A DNA stretch of 60,000 bases from the NCBI RefSeq assembly GCF_026151205.1, contig NC_087076.1:20642828-20702827 (forward strand). The letters run 5' to 3'. This DNA comes from Bolinopsis microptera. Its lineage: Eukaryota; Ctenophora; Tentaculata; Lobata; Bolinopsidae. How positions within the stretch are numbered: the first letter of the stretch is position 1; every line of letters begins with the position of its first letter. Positions 1 through 9,537 of this stretch are shown here, in pieces. The notes beneath the pieces are model-generated. The model worked only from the letters and a program-made list of their open reading frames with translations, was not told where the DNA came from and made no database searches. The position numbers and the translations under genes were made by a program.

Positions 1-1637
1 TGATCTCTTGTCGAGTTGTCATGTTTAGGTGGACCTCCTGACTTGCCTCTAGTAGGAGCTTGATGAGCACTAAGGCGCCGAGGGGAGTACAGCTGGTTGT
101 TTTCAAATCTAGCGGAGGAACCAGGGATACTAGGAATAGGTATACTCTGCACTTCAACCTCATCCTCAGGAGGGATCATGTACGCAGACTCCTCGATGAC
201 TTCACTTTTAGATCCTATTCCCTCGATAACAAATTGTTCTTCCTCGATGAAAACCTGCTTGCTTCCTTTTGTTGTTGTTCGGCGGTTGTCAATCAAACAT
301 TTCATATCATTATTAAAGTGTTTAATTGAGTAATTCAGATAGTCGTAGCCATGGGTTTGTTTCAGCATTGTTGCGCAAATATCGGCATCAGTGACCCTCT
401 CCAATTCGTGAAGAAGACGGTCATAGTTTTTCACTAAGGCATCCACATCCGCCTGTCGTCTGAGATCCGTATATCCAAGGTGGATAAAGATCGCCTCAGG
501 TTTCGTATCCATAATAGTGTTGCAGATGTTGTTAAGGTTTTTTCGGGAGGAAATTGTTCTGAGCGAATTGACCTGAATGCATTCTATGTCGAAGAATGGG
601 GTCAACTTCTTTTCATTGACTATGATGTTTGGGCAATCGTGCAAAATGATACACTTGTTTTTCTTGGGACGAGTAGAATTAACTCTACTTCTTAACGGGA
701 GAGCAGTTAGCGTCGAAGTCTTGATGATTGGTATGGCACGAGATAAAAGCTCCGGCGATTTGTTTTCGTCAAAGATTTCAGTCATCTCGCTGACTTCGAT
801 TTCTTCCTCGTTGAAAATGACTTCGGTGGTTTCGAGATTCACTTCGGCTTCTCCGATAACGGTTTCGCCTGGGTTGTCGTCGATTTCTTCATCAACTACT
901 TTAACCAACTTCTTTTTTGGCTTTTCATGCCGAGGCTTACAGTAGGCATGGTCATGTTTGATGGAACTTTCCTGAAGGTGTGTCTGCCAGCTGTTTTTCC
1001 TTAACGTCTTAGTTTGTTGCCAAAGAACAGCGAGAAAGCAAAAGATCTGGGCGAATTTGCTATCGCAGTCTTTACATCTGAAACCCTCAACATTCTCTGA
1101 GTCTGGAGTAGGAAATCTCAATTCGAGGTTGGTATGTGAAGCTGTTGGCTCTATTACCATCTGTTCAGTGCACGCCTGGTCCTGAGGGGATGGCAGCTCA
1201 ACTGGTTGGTTCCTATGCTCAACGAGTTCATTGAGTGTTTCTTGCTGGATCTTGAGTGCCTCTAAAAGAGAGTTTACCTTCTGTTTTAGTTCGCGGATTT
1301 CTTGCTTTACATCCGGGCTTGTATTAAGGTCGGACTCTTGCCTCTGGCGAAGAGTTTTCAAAAGAACTTCGTGGCTGGTTGCTGATTCCTGGAGCTTGAG
1401 GAGTCCGTCTTCAAGTGTCTTTAGTGGCTTTTCAAACCCGCTTACGGGTGTTGCGGTAGATGCAGAGACGTTTTTAGCTGCAGCTGGCCCTGGGTTACTT
1501 ACAGCAGTATTCTTCTTTTCCTTTTTAGGTTTCTTTTGGGCTGGATCTACGGGCGTCTTGTCACTGGAATCGGGTTCGTTCGTGGTTTTGGGGATGTTCC
1601 TGATCTCGTCGCTGAGGTCATTGGTACCGTCTTTTGT
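1..1637 (-). CDS. Long open frame with coiled coil and SGNH-like segment; probable retrotransposon ORF1 or derived gene (partial)
   Basis: Reading the minus strand from 1637 to the window edge gives 545 codons with no stop; the frame is closed upstream by TAG at 1638-1640. Numbering from that open end: residues 1-85 are Lys/Pro/Ser-rich; about 86-141 form a heptad-like coiled coil rich in Glu, Lys and Leu; 188-191 is a Cys-x2-Cys pair followed by several His/Cys to about 235; an acidic linker follows; 325-425 resembles an SGNH/GDSL esterase core, with LHDC at 332-335 where GDS is usual and HLGYTDL at 386-392 where GxND is usual; the tail is Ser/Pro-rich. The first Met in frame is near residue 160, so the coiled coil needs an upstream exon (TAATAG at 1638 could be a splice acceptor) or the copy is 5'-truncated. 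Coiled coil plus esterase is known from ORF1 of CR1/L2-type LINEs. Both expected catalytic motifs look altered. The open frame is certain; the family assignment is by eye. Confidence 0.7.
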
Positions 1638-1746
1638 CTATTATAACATATTATCACGCTAGTGCAACAAATATAATGTAAACTTATGTTAGCGTATGGG
1701 CAGGAAATTGCGGAACACGATATTATACAGTATCTTTCAAAAAATC

Positions 1747-1825
1747 AGTGCGATTAGTTTTGTAATCGCACTGAATATGTTTTCGATTTCTCTCAAAACA
1801 GTGCGATTAGTTTTGTAATCGCACT
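1747..1825. repeat. Pair of identical hairpins
   Basis: AGTGCGATTA, a 6-nt loop GTTTTG, then TAATCGCACT occurs twice without change, at 1747-1772 and 1800-1825, start-to-start spacing 53 bp. The 10-bp arms are perfect. They lie 110 to 190 bp upstream, on the minus strand, of the long open frame. A bulged relative sits at 42307-42330, and the left arm alone recurs inside the repeat copies near 3149 and 4668. They may be ends of a small transposon or a structured element. Confidence 0.7.
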
Positions 1826-3068
1826 CCCTAAAAAACCCTGTGCAATTACGAAAATAATAAGTGACCGTCAAATAGGTGAAAAGTGGAGTTATAATGTTAA
1901 TTGTCCCTAACTATATACTTAAATTTAATGTAAGTTATAATAAGTGAATTGTAAATTCAACAACGTATAATTTAGAAGGCGCAATATTTCGCCGGTCTTG
2001 GCAATTACATTATAAAAAATGCAGCATCAGGTGGTTGTCCTTGAAGCTTTGAAGGTGTCCATTAGAACTAATGATATCCGAGGAATTCCAATGTAGCTGC
2101 TTTTGTGCTCCGTGTTCGAGAGCTTCATGCTCGTCATTCTCCGAAGGATATAATATGTCTGTTGTAAATCAATACAAGATATCTAAGGGATAAAGGTGTT
2201 GGTAATTAGTCAAACTGAAGTAAGAGTACTATGTTAAGTCACAAAGTTTAAAAGAAAATAAGATATCGACCGATAAAAAGATCGGGAAGCCGGAAGAGCA
2301 AATTACAAATTAAAGTTCATTTGGTATTCGATTTCATCATCGAGTATTTAATATTGATTACCTTACTGCATCATCCGTAAATTCTGTTAATCTGGATTTT
2401 CCATGGTTGGATAACCGTTATCTTTTGCTGAGCGTTTTAAAACAATTTTATTGTTACCAACGGAATAAATTCTTATCGAATTATAACAGCTTAGAATTCT
2501 AAGAATTGTCGCTTAAGATCCAGGACTTAAATATTGACTTTATCGTCATGTACGTTATCAGAATACACGTTGTATGGAATTTTTAGACCTGCATTTTTAG
2601 ACCTGCAGAAAACGTAATTAAGTCAGGATTGATAAATCTAAAGATATAATAACGCAGTGTCTATCCGGCTGGAATAAAATATAGAATTTATCATTCTCCG
2701 TCTGTTAAGAAAATAAAGGATTCATTGTGTTTATTATTTTCATTTCTTAAATTCTGATTACTTTTTTCTTAATGATTTTCTTATTATTCTTTTTCTTATT
2801 TTCTTCTTAAATCCATGGGCAAGGGGCAAAAAGGGGCCAACTTTTTTGGTCTCATTTGGCATATCCTGTCTAGTGTCTAACTGCACGATAGTCCGCCCTT
2901 GTAGCCCAAATTTACATTCCTCATTGCTAGAATTCATTCTTTGAAACAAATTTTCCAAAAATTTGCCCAGATCTTGTATCTTTTGTGTTGGATATTTTTC
3001 AGGATTTGCAGAACTTTATCATTTGACCCTTAAATTGGCACAACAAAATCTTGCTGGATTTCTCATTT
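1826..3068. other. AT-rich stretch, no supported gene
   Basis: No frame here has coding character. A 66-codon minus-strand frame at 2758-2958 starts on TTG and ends in an Arg/Lys run read from AT-rich sequence, so I do not call it. A short direct repeat TTTTTAGACCTGCA lies at about 2579-2606. Confidence 0.6.
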
Positions 3069-3402
3069 CACATTGTTAGATTTCTCATTCTGCTAAGATT
3101 GTTTTCAATACTTCTATATTTGATATAAGCATTAAGAAGTGAGGAAAGTCGTGCGATTAATTTATCAGCGAATTTAATCCCAATTTTATTTTTAAGTGGA
3201 TAAAAATACTATTGCATTGTCATGAAGTGTGGGAATTTATTTATAACTGATAAACTTATTTAATTAAAGTTGGTCTTGAAATATGTCATATTTACTTAGA
3301 GAAAATGTTGGATTTATCATTTCTCATCGGTAAATTTCAGTTCTGGAAGTGGAAGCAATTTTTCTGAGAGAGCTGCTTGTAGGCCCTTATATACATTTAA
3401 AA
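3069..3402. repeat. Dispersed repeat family R1, copy 1, left part
   Basis: This segment matches 4579 to about 4985 over several hundred bases with scattered substitutions and small indels (both include CTTCTATATTTGATATAAG and AAAGTTGGTCTTGAAATATG). In copy 2 the repeat runs on without a break; here it stops at ACATTTAAAA (3393-3402) and resumes at 4086, so this copy has been split by an insertion. Confidence 0.75.
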
Positions 3403-4085
3403 GTGATAAAATGTTTCGAACAATATACAGATAATTTCAGTAAGGGTAATTGTCTACCTATAAGGATAGACACCCTCGAAAAATGAATAAACTAATACAA
3501 TAAATTAAATGTTATAAAAATGGCACAAATTTTTAAAACTGGGTTAAAAATAAAACCCTTTGTAATATATAAATGGTCAACTAAAAATAAAATCCACAAA
3601 TTCACATCACAACAAAAAGCAGTTTAGAACCCCACCTAACAAGCACTCCATGACCTTTTAAGGTTTAGGAGTGTTGATCAGGTTACGGTACAAATCACTT
3701 ATTGCCGTGCCGCCGTGGGTGGAAGAGTTCTGGTACCTCTATAACCCCTGATAGAGATTATACATGTTCTGAGTAAATCAAAAAGCAGTCTACGTCTGAC
3801 AAATCACATCACATCACAATACCGTTGGCCTTCTTAAAGCTGATCTTTGCAGCGAGATGTTTTAGGAACTGTGATTGTGAATCCTCAAACGCCATTCCTC
3901 CTCTAGTACTGAACACCAGTGGCGTGAAGGTAGCCTTTTCTACATTGAGGACTCTGTCATTGTACTCACGTTTTTGTTTTTCTCGTGAGATTGATACATC
4001 TGCGAGATGCTCTTGTCACTGTTGGAAGCTTGTGGGTGAAGTACCCTTACATCTGTGAATGCCCTGTCCAGCGGCGACCATTTAC
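3403..4085 (-). mobile_element. 683-bp insertion splitting repeat R1, with a retroelement coding relic
   Basis: Comparison with the uninterrupted copy at 4579-5035 shows 683 extra bases bounded by ACATTTAAAA (3393-3402) and ACATTCAAAA (4086-4095), which fits a 10-bp target site duplication with one later substitution. The insert holds a broken minus-strand coding fragment (3821-4009). No terminal inverted repeat or long poly-A is visible, so a truncated non-LTR type insertion is more likely than a DNA transposon. The boundary call rests on the copy comparison. Confidence 0.6.
3821..4009 (-). pseudogene. Relic of a repeat-encoded protein (FTPLVFST motif)
   Basis: One minus frame stays open for about 60 codons and contains REKQKREYNDRVLNVEKATF, then TPLVFSTRGGM and FLKHLAAKIS. 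From memory this resembles a short conserved block ([K/R]REY..R..N.E...FTPLVFST.GGMG) that is very common in multicopy, retroelement-linked proteins of marine invertebrates. Downstream, towards 3640, the similarity seems to continue only in shifted frames broken by stops, so this is a dead fragment. I cannot name the element class from this piece. Confidence 0.5.
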
Positions 4086-4150
4086 ACATTCAAAATCGTA
4101 TTATTTGAATCGTTCTTGAAACTGTGTTTGAAAATGATCTCTAGTAATCT
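4086..4150. repeat. R1 copy 1, right part
   Basis: AATCGTATTATTTGAATC and GAAAATGATCTCTAGTAAT match 4973-5035 (AATCGTATCATTTGAATT, GAAAATGATCTCTATTAC). This is the continuation of repeat R1 after the 683-bp insertion. Confidence 0.7.
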
Positions 4151-4578
4151 TGAATCATACTCACGTTCTTGGACGTCGATGTTGCTAGTGAAAATTCCAT
4201 TGGTCTTTGTATCCCTCTTGGCGTGGGTCATCAATACACTTCCTGTATAACCCGGTTTGAAATATTTGTTGTAACTAACGAAAAAACATATTCCAAATTA
4301 GTCGAATCAGACAAAATATGTGAGAAAATTCCCTTTAAAAAAGATACATAGTACATATTAGGACGCAATGAAACTACCGGACCACGATGTATGGGGACTT
4401 GCCACCCCATGGCAACATTCAAATATATCGAATCTGTTACATCGTTTCCTGTTAATATAAAACTCGGCCGGGATTTCACTGCCGCAGTTTAAAAGGGTAG
4501 GAGTAATTACCCGCTGAGTCAAAACACCGGCTGAAATGAGCTTACAGTTCTGTTGGTGAATCGGGAGATTTGCTGCAG
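4151..4578. other. Unassigned sequence between R1 copies
   Basis: Overlapping 60-82 codon frames occur on both strands, including an 82-codon minus frame at 4231-4479. None has a recognisable motif, splice signals or a clear context. I see no supportable gene. Confidence 0.5.
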
Positions 4579-5035
4579 CACATTGTGGGACATTCTCATT
4601 CTGCTAAGATGATGTAATATTTTCAATACTTCTATATTTGATATAAGTATTAAAAAGTGAGTAAAGTCGTGCGATTAGTTTATCAGCGAATATAATCCCA
4701 ATTTTATTTTTAGGTGGATAAAAAATATACTATTGCATTATCATGAAGTGTGGGAATTTATTGATAAGCTTACTTAATTAAAGTTGGTCTTGAAATATGT
4801 CATCTTTACTTAGAGAAAATGCTGGATTTATCATTTCTCATCGCTAGATTTCAGTTCTGGAAGCAAATTTCCTGAATTTTTTTTCGAGAGAATACAATAT
4901 GCATCCCTTTTTCGAACTACACTTATTTCGCAAGAGATGCTTGCAGGCCCTAATAGTAATATGCATTTAAAATCGTATCATTTGAATTGTTCTCGAAACT
5001 GTGTTCGAAAATGATCTCTATTACCAAATTGCTCA
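4579..5035. repeat. R1 copy 2, uninterrupted
   Basis: This is the intact version of the dispersed repeat seen split at 3069-3402 and 4086-4150. It contains the GTGCGATTAG motif shared with the hairpins at 1747-1825. It has no open frame and no clear terminal repeats, so the family remains unclassified. Confidence 0.75.
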
Positions 5036-6411
5036 GCTAGGCCTTTTGCACGTGCAAAATCATCAAAAAAATTTCACCATTAGTATCCATCTGCCAAAAG
5101 AATTTGGACAAGATACAACCTTCACTTAAAGGCCATCCTGCCATAAACTTAAAACGTTTTACAGGCATGGTTGACACTGAACGTTTTGCTGTTAATTTTG
5201 AAATTCAGGATGTGGCCAAAGCGCATGCTAAATTTGAAAAACTCTGAGATTTTGGCCCCCTCATGAAAAAATCATTCCTACACCCCTGTCTTCACTCAAT
5301 CAATGCCCTGATTGGTTGGAGACTGCTTATAGGACAGCAACCGAAGCGCTATAACGCGAATTTCTTCGGTTTTAAGGAACGTCACTATCAGTATTCACTC
5401 AAATTGATCAGATCGTCATCCACCAACATGCTCGTTACCGCCTAATGGGGCTCATTGTTGCTCGCTAGCGAATAGCTCCCGATGAGATTACTGATTGGGT
5501 GACAAAATCACTGATTAAGTGCCGAGATCACGTATCTGCAATGTATTTTAAAAATGTCATAACTCGGTTAAATTGTAAACAACTAACTTGAAATTTTGGG
5601 AAAGCACTTCAATTATCAAACCAAATATGTCTAGAAACTTTGAAGTTCCTAGCTGAAAGCGTTTTCACTTTATGGTGACAATAGCGAAAAAGAAAGATTG
5701 GTGTGTCACACCCACTGTAATATTTAACTTAATTTGACGAAACTTTCAGGAAATCTAAGTTTGATTCATATCTATAATCTCTGAAATTTTTGTTCAATTC
5801 TAAGACGAATTACGTGAGTTATTAATTAAGGGTTGCGTGTGGGCAGTTACTTCTGGGCCACCCTGTATATTCTTATATTGTAAAGAACAATTTTGAAATG
5901 TTATGTAGACAGAACACTCGGTTAATTATGTAAAGTTTAAATAATGATTTATGGGAAAATTTTGATTTTTGAGACATTTATTATACTGATTCCAATCATT
6001 ATCTTTAATTCTTGAGTTTTCGACACGACAAGTTTCTCTAACTAGCTCTTTGTTTAAAAGGGGGTTTTTTGTACGTTTTTTTTTTCAGTGTTTGTAGTAC
6101 AGATAAGGTGCGGAGGTTTGTAGCACAGATAATTAGGTGCACGGCGTTCTCTTTTAAACTTTTAAATACTAGAGATAAACCTTGCCTGATGCCGTATGAT
6201 GTCGCATTCTTTATAATGTAATTACCTTCTAACGCATACGATGTTGATTTTATAATTCACTTCTTATAACTTACATTAAATTTAGGTATTATATGATGAG
6301 CACGTAAAAGTTCTATCCTTGTTATTTTCCCCGATCGTTCATTAATAAATAGTCGTTTGGCCTCAGGGTGCCGTTAAGGTCCCTTTATGAGTGTATAAAC
6401 TGTACATCATA
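5036..6411. other. Gene-free AT-rich stretch
   Basis: The only ORF (60 codons, 5263-5445) has no recognisable motif. The string GGGCCACCCTGTATAT at about 5861-5876 resembles the ends of many mariner-like elements, but I could not find a matching opposite end. Otherwise I see nothing to annotate. Confidence 0.5.
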
Positions 6412-6595
6412 GCTCCGTTTTGATCACCGGGTTTAAAGTAATTAGTGATATTAAGATTCCAGCCACTTGACCTTCTTTTCATTGTAAGATTTGATTATAA
6501 ACATATTTACCAGGTCTCCATTTAATTTTAAGGCTTAGGTTATGTGGAGTTTGTTTTTATAAGTTCATCGGTTCGTGGTTTCTTATTTTGAAATT
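6412..6595. repeat. Upstream direct repeat, copy 1
   Basis: About 185 bp, from CTCCGTTTTGATCACCGGG to GGTTTCTTATTTTGAAATTC, recur at 6788-6975 with roughly one difference in ten bases. The pair is in direct orientation with about 376 bp between starts, and lies just upstream of the Ly6-type gene. Confidence 0.8.
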
Positions 6596-6787
6596 CGCGG
6601 CGAGTCAAAAATTGTCTGTTGTTATGAAATGTTTACTCTGATCCAAAATTATTTAACTGCCACGACGCTGACAGTCTACAGGCACAGCATTTGTTTTATC
6701 ACGAGATTACGAAATGAGCTTTATCAACTATTATTTTTAGATAAAAAAGATCATATTACTTTATGTACCGTTAAGATCCGTTCATAA

Positions 6788-6975
6788 ATCCGTTTTGACC
6801 ACCGGGTTTAAAGTAATTAATGATATTAAAATTCCAGCCACTTGACCTTCTTTTCATTGTTATATTTGATTGAAAACATATTACCCAGGTCTTCATTTAA
6901 TTTTAAGGCTTAGAATATGTGGAGTCTGTTTTTATAAGTTCATCGGTTCGTAGTTTCTTTATTTTATGAATTCAC
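6788..6975. repeat. Upstream direct repeat, copy 2
   Basis: This second copy ends about 100 bp before the ATG of the Ly6-type gene at 7076, so the proximal promoter lies at or just beyond its right edge. A TATAAAC element follows at 6981-6987. The duplication could double regulatory sites; that is inference. Confidence 0.8.
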
Positions 6976-6980
6976 TACGC

Positions 6981-6987
6981 TATAAAC
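6981..6987 (+). promoter_or_regulatory. Possible TATA box of the Ly6-type gene
   Basis: TATAAAC lies 89 bp before the ATG at 7076. Spacing would suit a transcript start near 7010 and a 5' leader of about 65 nt. It is a short motif in AT-rich DNA, so this is only suggestive. Confidence 0.3.
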
Positions 6988-7075
6988 ATCACCATATACA
7001 TCAAAATTGTCAGTGATTATTAAAACTGGTATTTCTAACAATGTATTTACAGTAGCCTAAAGTAACGAAGCTAAA

Positions 7076-7525
7076 ATGAGGATAACTGTAGCCATTGTAA
7101 TAGTGGTACTGGTGGCGCGAGCTCAGGGGATTGGTTGTTACAAGTGCGCTGACATAGTAGTAGGAGGAGTGAACAAGAACAAGGACGAACAAGCGCCCAA
7201 GTGTACATCAGAAACCATCTCTGAGTGTGAGGCGGAGATGGATGCCTGCATGAGCCTTTTCATGACCTGGACTACCATTGTGAATGGCACGACCATGGAG
7301 GACCGTATATACGCTCATGCTTGTGAAGTTCTAGCCAATAAGGACATGCTATTAGCATATTGTACGGGCAGAACACAAAATGATTTGAACTCGACTTACT
7401 TTGACCAGGGATTTGACAATTTTGCCTGTCGAGTAGAAATGTGCCAGGTTGATGAGTGTAACTCATCGGACACTCGAGTGGAGGCATCGATCTTTCTCGT
7501 CGGAGTTTTCTTATTCTTTATTTAG
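7076..7525 (+). CDS. Ly6/uPAR (LU, three-finger) domain protein, probably GPI-anchored
   Basis: A complete 149-residue protein in one exon. Residues 1-20 form a signal peptide (MRITVAIVIVVLVARAQGIG) with cleavage expected just before the first Cys. The mature part begins CYKC (21-24), the usual opening of LU domains, and closes with CQVDECN, the usual CN ending. I count ten cysteines in the mature region, enough for the five disulphides of the classic fold. Three N-glycosylation sequons (NGT, NST, NSS) are present. The last 13 residues (ASIFLVGVFLFFI) are hydrophobic and end the chain, which suits a GPI-attachment signal. It should therefore be a cell-surface protein; LU proteins act as receptor modulators or adhesion molecules, but the ligand cannot be told. 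The ATG is preceded by CTAAA. Many animal Ly6 genes have introns, so a single coding exon is worth noting. No clear AATAAA was seen shortly downstream. Confidence 0.85.
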   Translation: MRITVAIVIVVLVARAQGIGCYKCADIVVGGVNKNKDEQAPKCTSETISECEAEMDACMSLFMTWTTIVNGTTMEDRIYAHACEVLANKDMLLAYCTGRTQNDLNSTYFDQGFDNFACRVEMCQVDECNSSDTRVEASIFLVGVFLFFI

Positions 7526-8176
7526 AAACAAGAAAATCGTTACTTTGTTGAATTCATAACAGTAAAACATTTATAGATGTGATTGACCGTTAAAAGCAAA
7601 CGCAAAATTGAACGGGGATTTTTAAAGATTAACTTTTTTAGTAAAACGTAAAAGATTCTCTAGCGTGTAAAAATAATTGTGGTATAAAATTCTTAATTCT
7701 GTCGTTTAATGATCATATTCATGTGATGTAAAAGAATTTTGTTCATTGTTTATATTTCTCGATTTGTTCACATTTTTGTGGACAAAACTTATAAGATAAT
7801 GAAAGATGATAAAATCAAAGTCTTATTTGACTATCTTGCATTTATCTAATTGGCTCTGCTAGCGCTATCGAAGTAAAAAGGTGTAAAATAATTTCGAAAG
7901 AACTAAACAAATTTGGCGGCCAAATTCTGAAAAATGCCCGGCAAATTTCAGAATTTTAACGACCAATTTTTTAAAAGGCCTAACTCAAAATTCCATATCA
8001 AAACTTAAGGTTGAAATGCGATTCTACGTTGATTCTGAAAATTTCATGTAAAAATATTGAAACCCTATTGAGTTCTATTGTTTTGAGCGAAATCAGTTTT
8101 TGCAAATATCGCGAACTGAGATATAATATGGGCGATTTTGTTCATTTTTGCGATTATTTGAACACACAATCCACAG
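7526..8176. other. 3' flank of the Ly6-type gene
   Basis: AT-rich sequence with no supported gene. The 86-codon plus frame starting at 8011 runs into the MITE that begins at 8177, so it is not a real gene. Confidence 0.6.
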
Positions 8177-8324
8177 CAGGGACAAAAGGAAATCGCGGCA
8201 TGTACGGAATCGCGATTTTCCCATTATTTGCGACAAATTTTATGTGTAGTTTAATATACCGCGAAATGTAATTCGCGGTATCGCGATTTTTGGCCAAAAT
8301 AACCGCGAAATCCTTTTGTCCCTG
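8177..8324. mobile_element. MITE family M1, copy 1 (148 bp)
   Basis: The element starts CAGGGACAAAAGGAAATCGC and ends in the near-inverse GCGAAATCCTTTTGTCCCTG. The interior is built of GCGAAAT/ATCGCGATTT blocks and has no ORF. Flanks contain ATCCACAG on the left and TTCCACAG two bases beyond the right end, which may be an 8-bp target duplication. CAGGG termini and 8-bp duplications fit non-autonomous hAT elements. Copy 2 is at 25738-25886 and a larger relative at 34281-35422. Confidence 0.8.
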
Positions 8325-9091
8325 AATTCCACAGTTACATAGATACTGAGCTGATAATCACAGAGAATGTGTAGTATAAGCTAACCTTTCATATAAAGTT
8401 AGTTTCATTCACAAATATTGATATTTTACCAATTTATGGGCCAAAATCAATTAAATTTGGTGCGTATGCCCAAATATGGTCATATGATTTTTGGCTCATA
8501 ACTCAGTCATTTTTTGTCCAATCTTGATGAAAATTCATATACGAGTTCAAGGGACCACTAGCTACAAGTAAAGCACCTAATACCTGGGTTTTGGGCATGT
8601 TCAGGGTATTTGGATTAATTGGACCTAATTTGGACCAAATATGGGCGTGGCTGCCCCGCAGGTACCGTTTGGCGGTTGGGGTCCGGGACCCCCTCAAAAG
8701 TTCGGTCACCGGCCCTAGTTTGTTGGTCAACTGCTATCTCGAAACCAAGTTTCACAAAAAAATCAGGGTGAAACCCCCCCCCCTTAAATAGCTTTGTAAT
8801 TAACTTTTTAAACTTATACAAAAATGAGACTTTTAGGAATAAAGGAATTAAATAGCACGATCTTTAATGTGAAAATTATAATCAGCCTCACAACTTTGAA
8901 ACTGATTTTCTTACAACTGCCGAGACCTTATACGGTAATAATAATAATAATAATTGTAACTATTTGTTTATTCGTAAATATTTATTCTGTAGACCGCTTT
9001 TAAAATGAAAGGTTATTGGTTGTACAATGTACGCGACCATCGCGTTATCGGCTGCAGTTTAGTAGTTAGTCTGACTTGAGATTGCTGAAGG
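8325..9091. other. Non-coding stretch with TAA microsatellite
   Basis: Overlapping short frames on both strands near 8503-8821 cover a GC-richer patch (8630-8780) with a run of C; they are mutual shadows with no domain. A short (AAT)n microsatellite is at 8936-8954. No gene is supported. Confidence 0.5.
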
Positions 9092-9105
9092 TTTTGCATA
9101 CAATT

Positions 9106-9153
9106 GAGGGACCACATTCTAAATTGGTATATCTGTTTAGAATGTGGTCCCTC
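9106..9153. repeat. Perfect 18-bp stem hairpin
   Basis: GAGGGACCACATTCTAAA (9106-9123), a 12-nt loop, then its exact complement TTTAGAATGTGGTCCCTC (9136-9153). Further imperfect pairing outside the stem (9092-9105 with 9154-9169) would make an arm of about 30 bp. Size and shape would suit a microRNA precursor or a tiny palindromic transposon; the sequence alone does not decide. Confidence 0.8.
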
Positions 9154-9537
9154 CATTTTATTATGAAAAACACCAGCTGCATTTGCAAATTGTGGTTACA
9201 TAAAATGGTGAATGTTTAACGGCCAGTGAGTCGTGACTGGGTATGATTGTAGTAATACGTTTTTATAGCCTAAAGATTGAATTGCTTGTCCCCACTGTAC
9301 TCACCATTATAGTATTCATGACTTTAGCAGTCTAGGAAGTTTCTGATCCCTCACTGTAGAAGACCATTTGAATATTAAACTACCATCCATCTCGGAGATA
9401 ACTAGATAGTGTGACTATGAGAGTTTGATATAATCATGCAAACCATTTTGTAGTGTTTATAAATCAGAAAACGTCAGGGTTATTTGCAACATTTAAGGAC
9501 CTAGCTGCTGATATAAATATATATCTATATTATATAG

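Noticed and set aside
60-1662. Plus-strand ORFs, Ser/Phe-rich, at 60-333, 480-945 and 1231-1662
   Set aside because: They are shadows of the continuous minus-strand frame, whose coiled coil and motif structure is far more protein-like.
5861-5876. Mariner-like terminal string GGGCCACCCTGTATAT
   Set aside because: No matching inverted end or transposase was found nearby, so a single short match is not enough.
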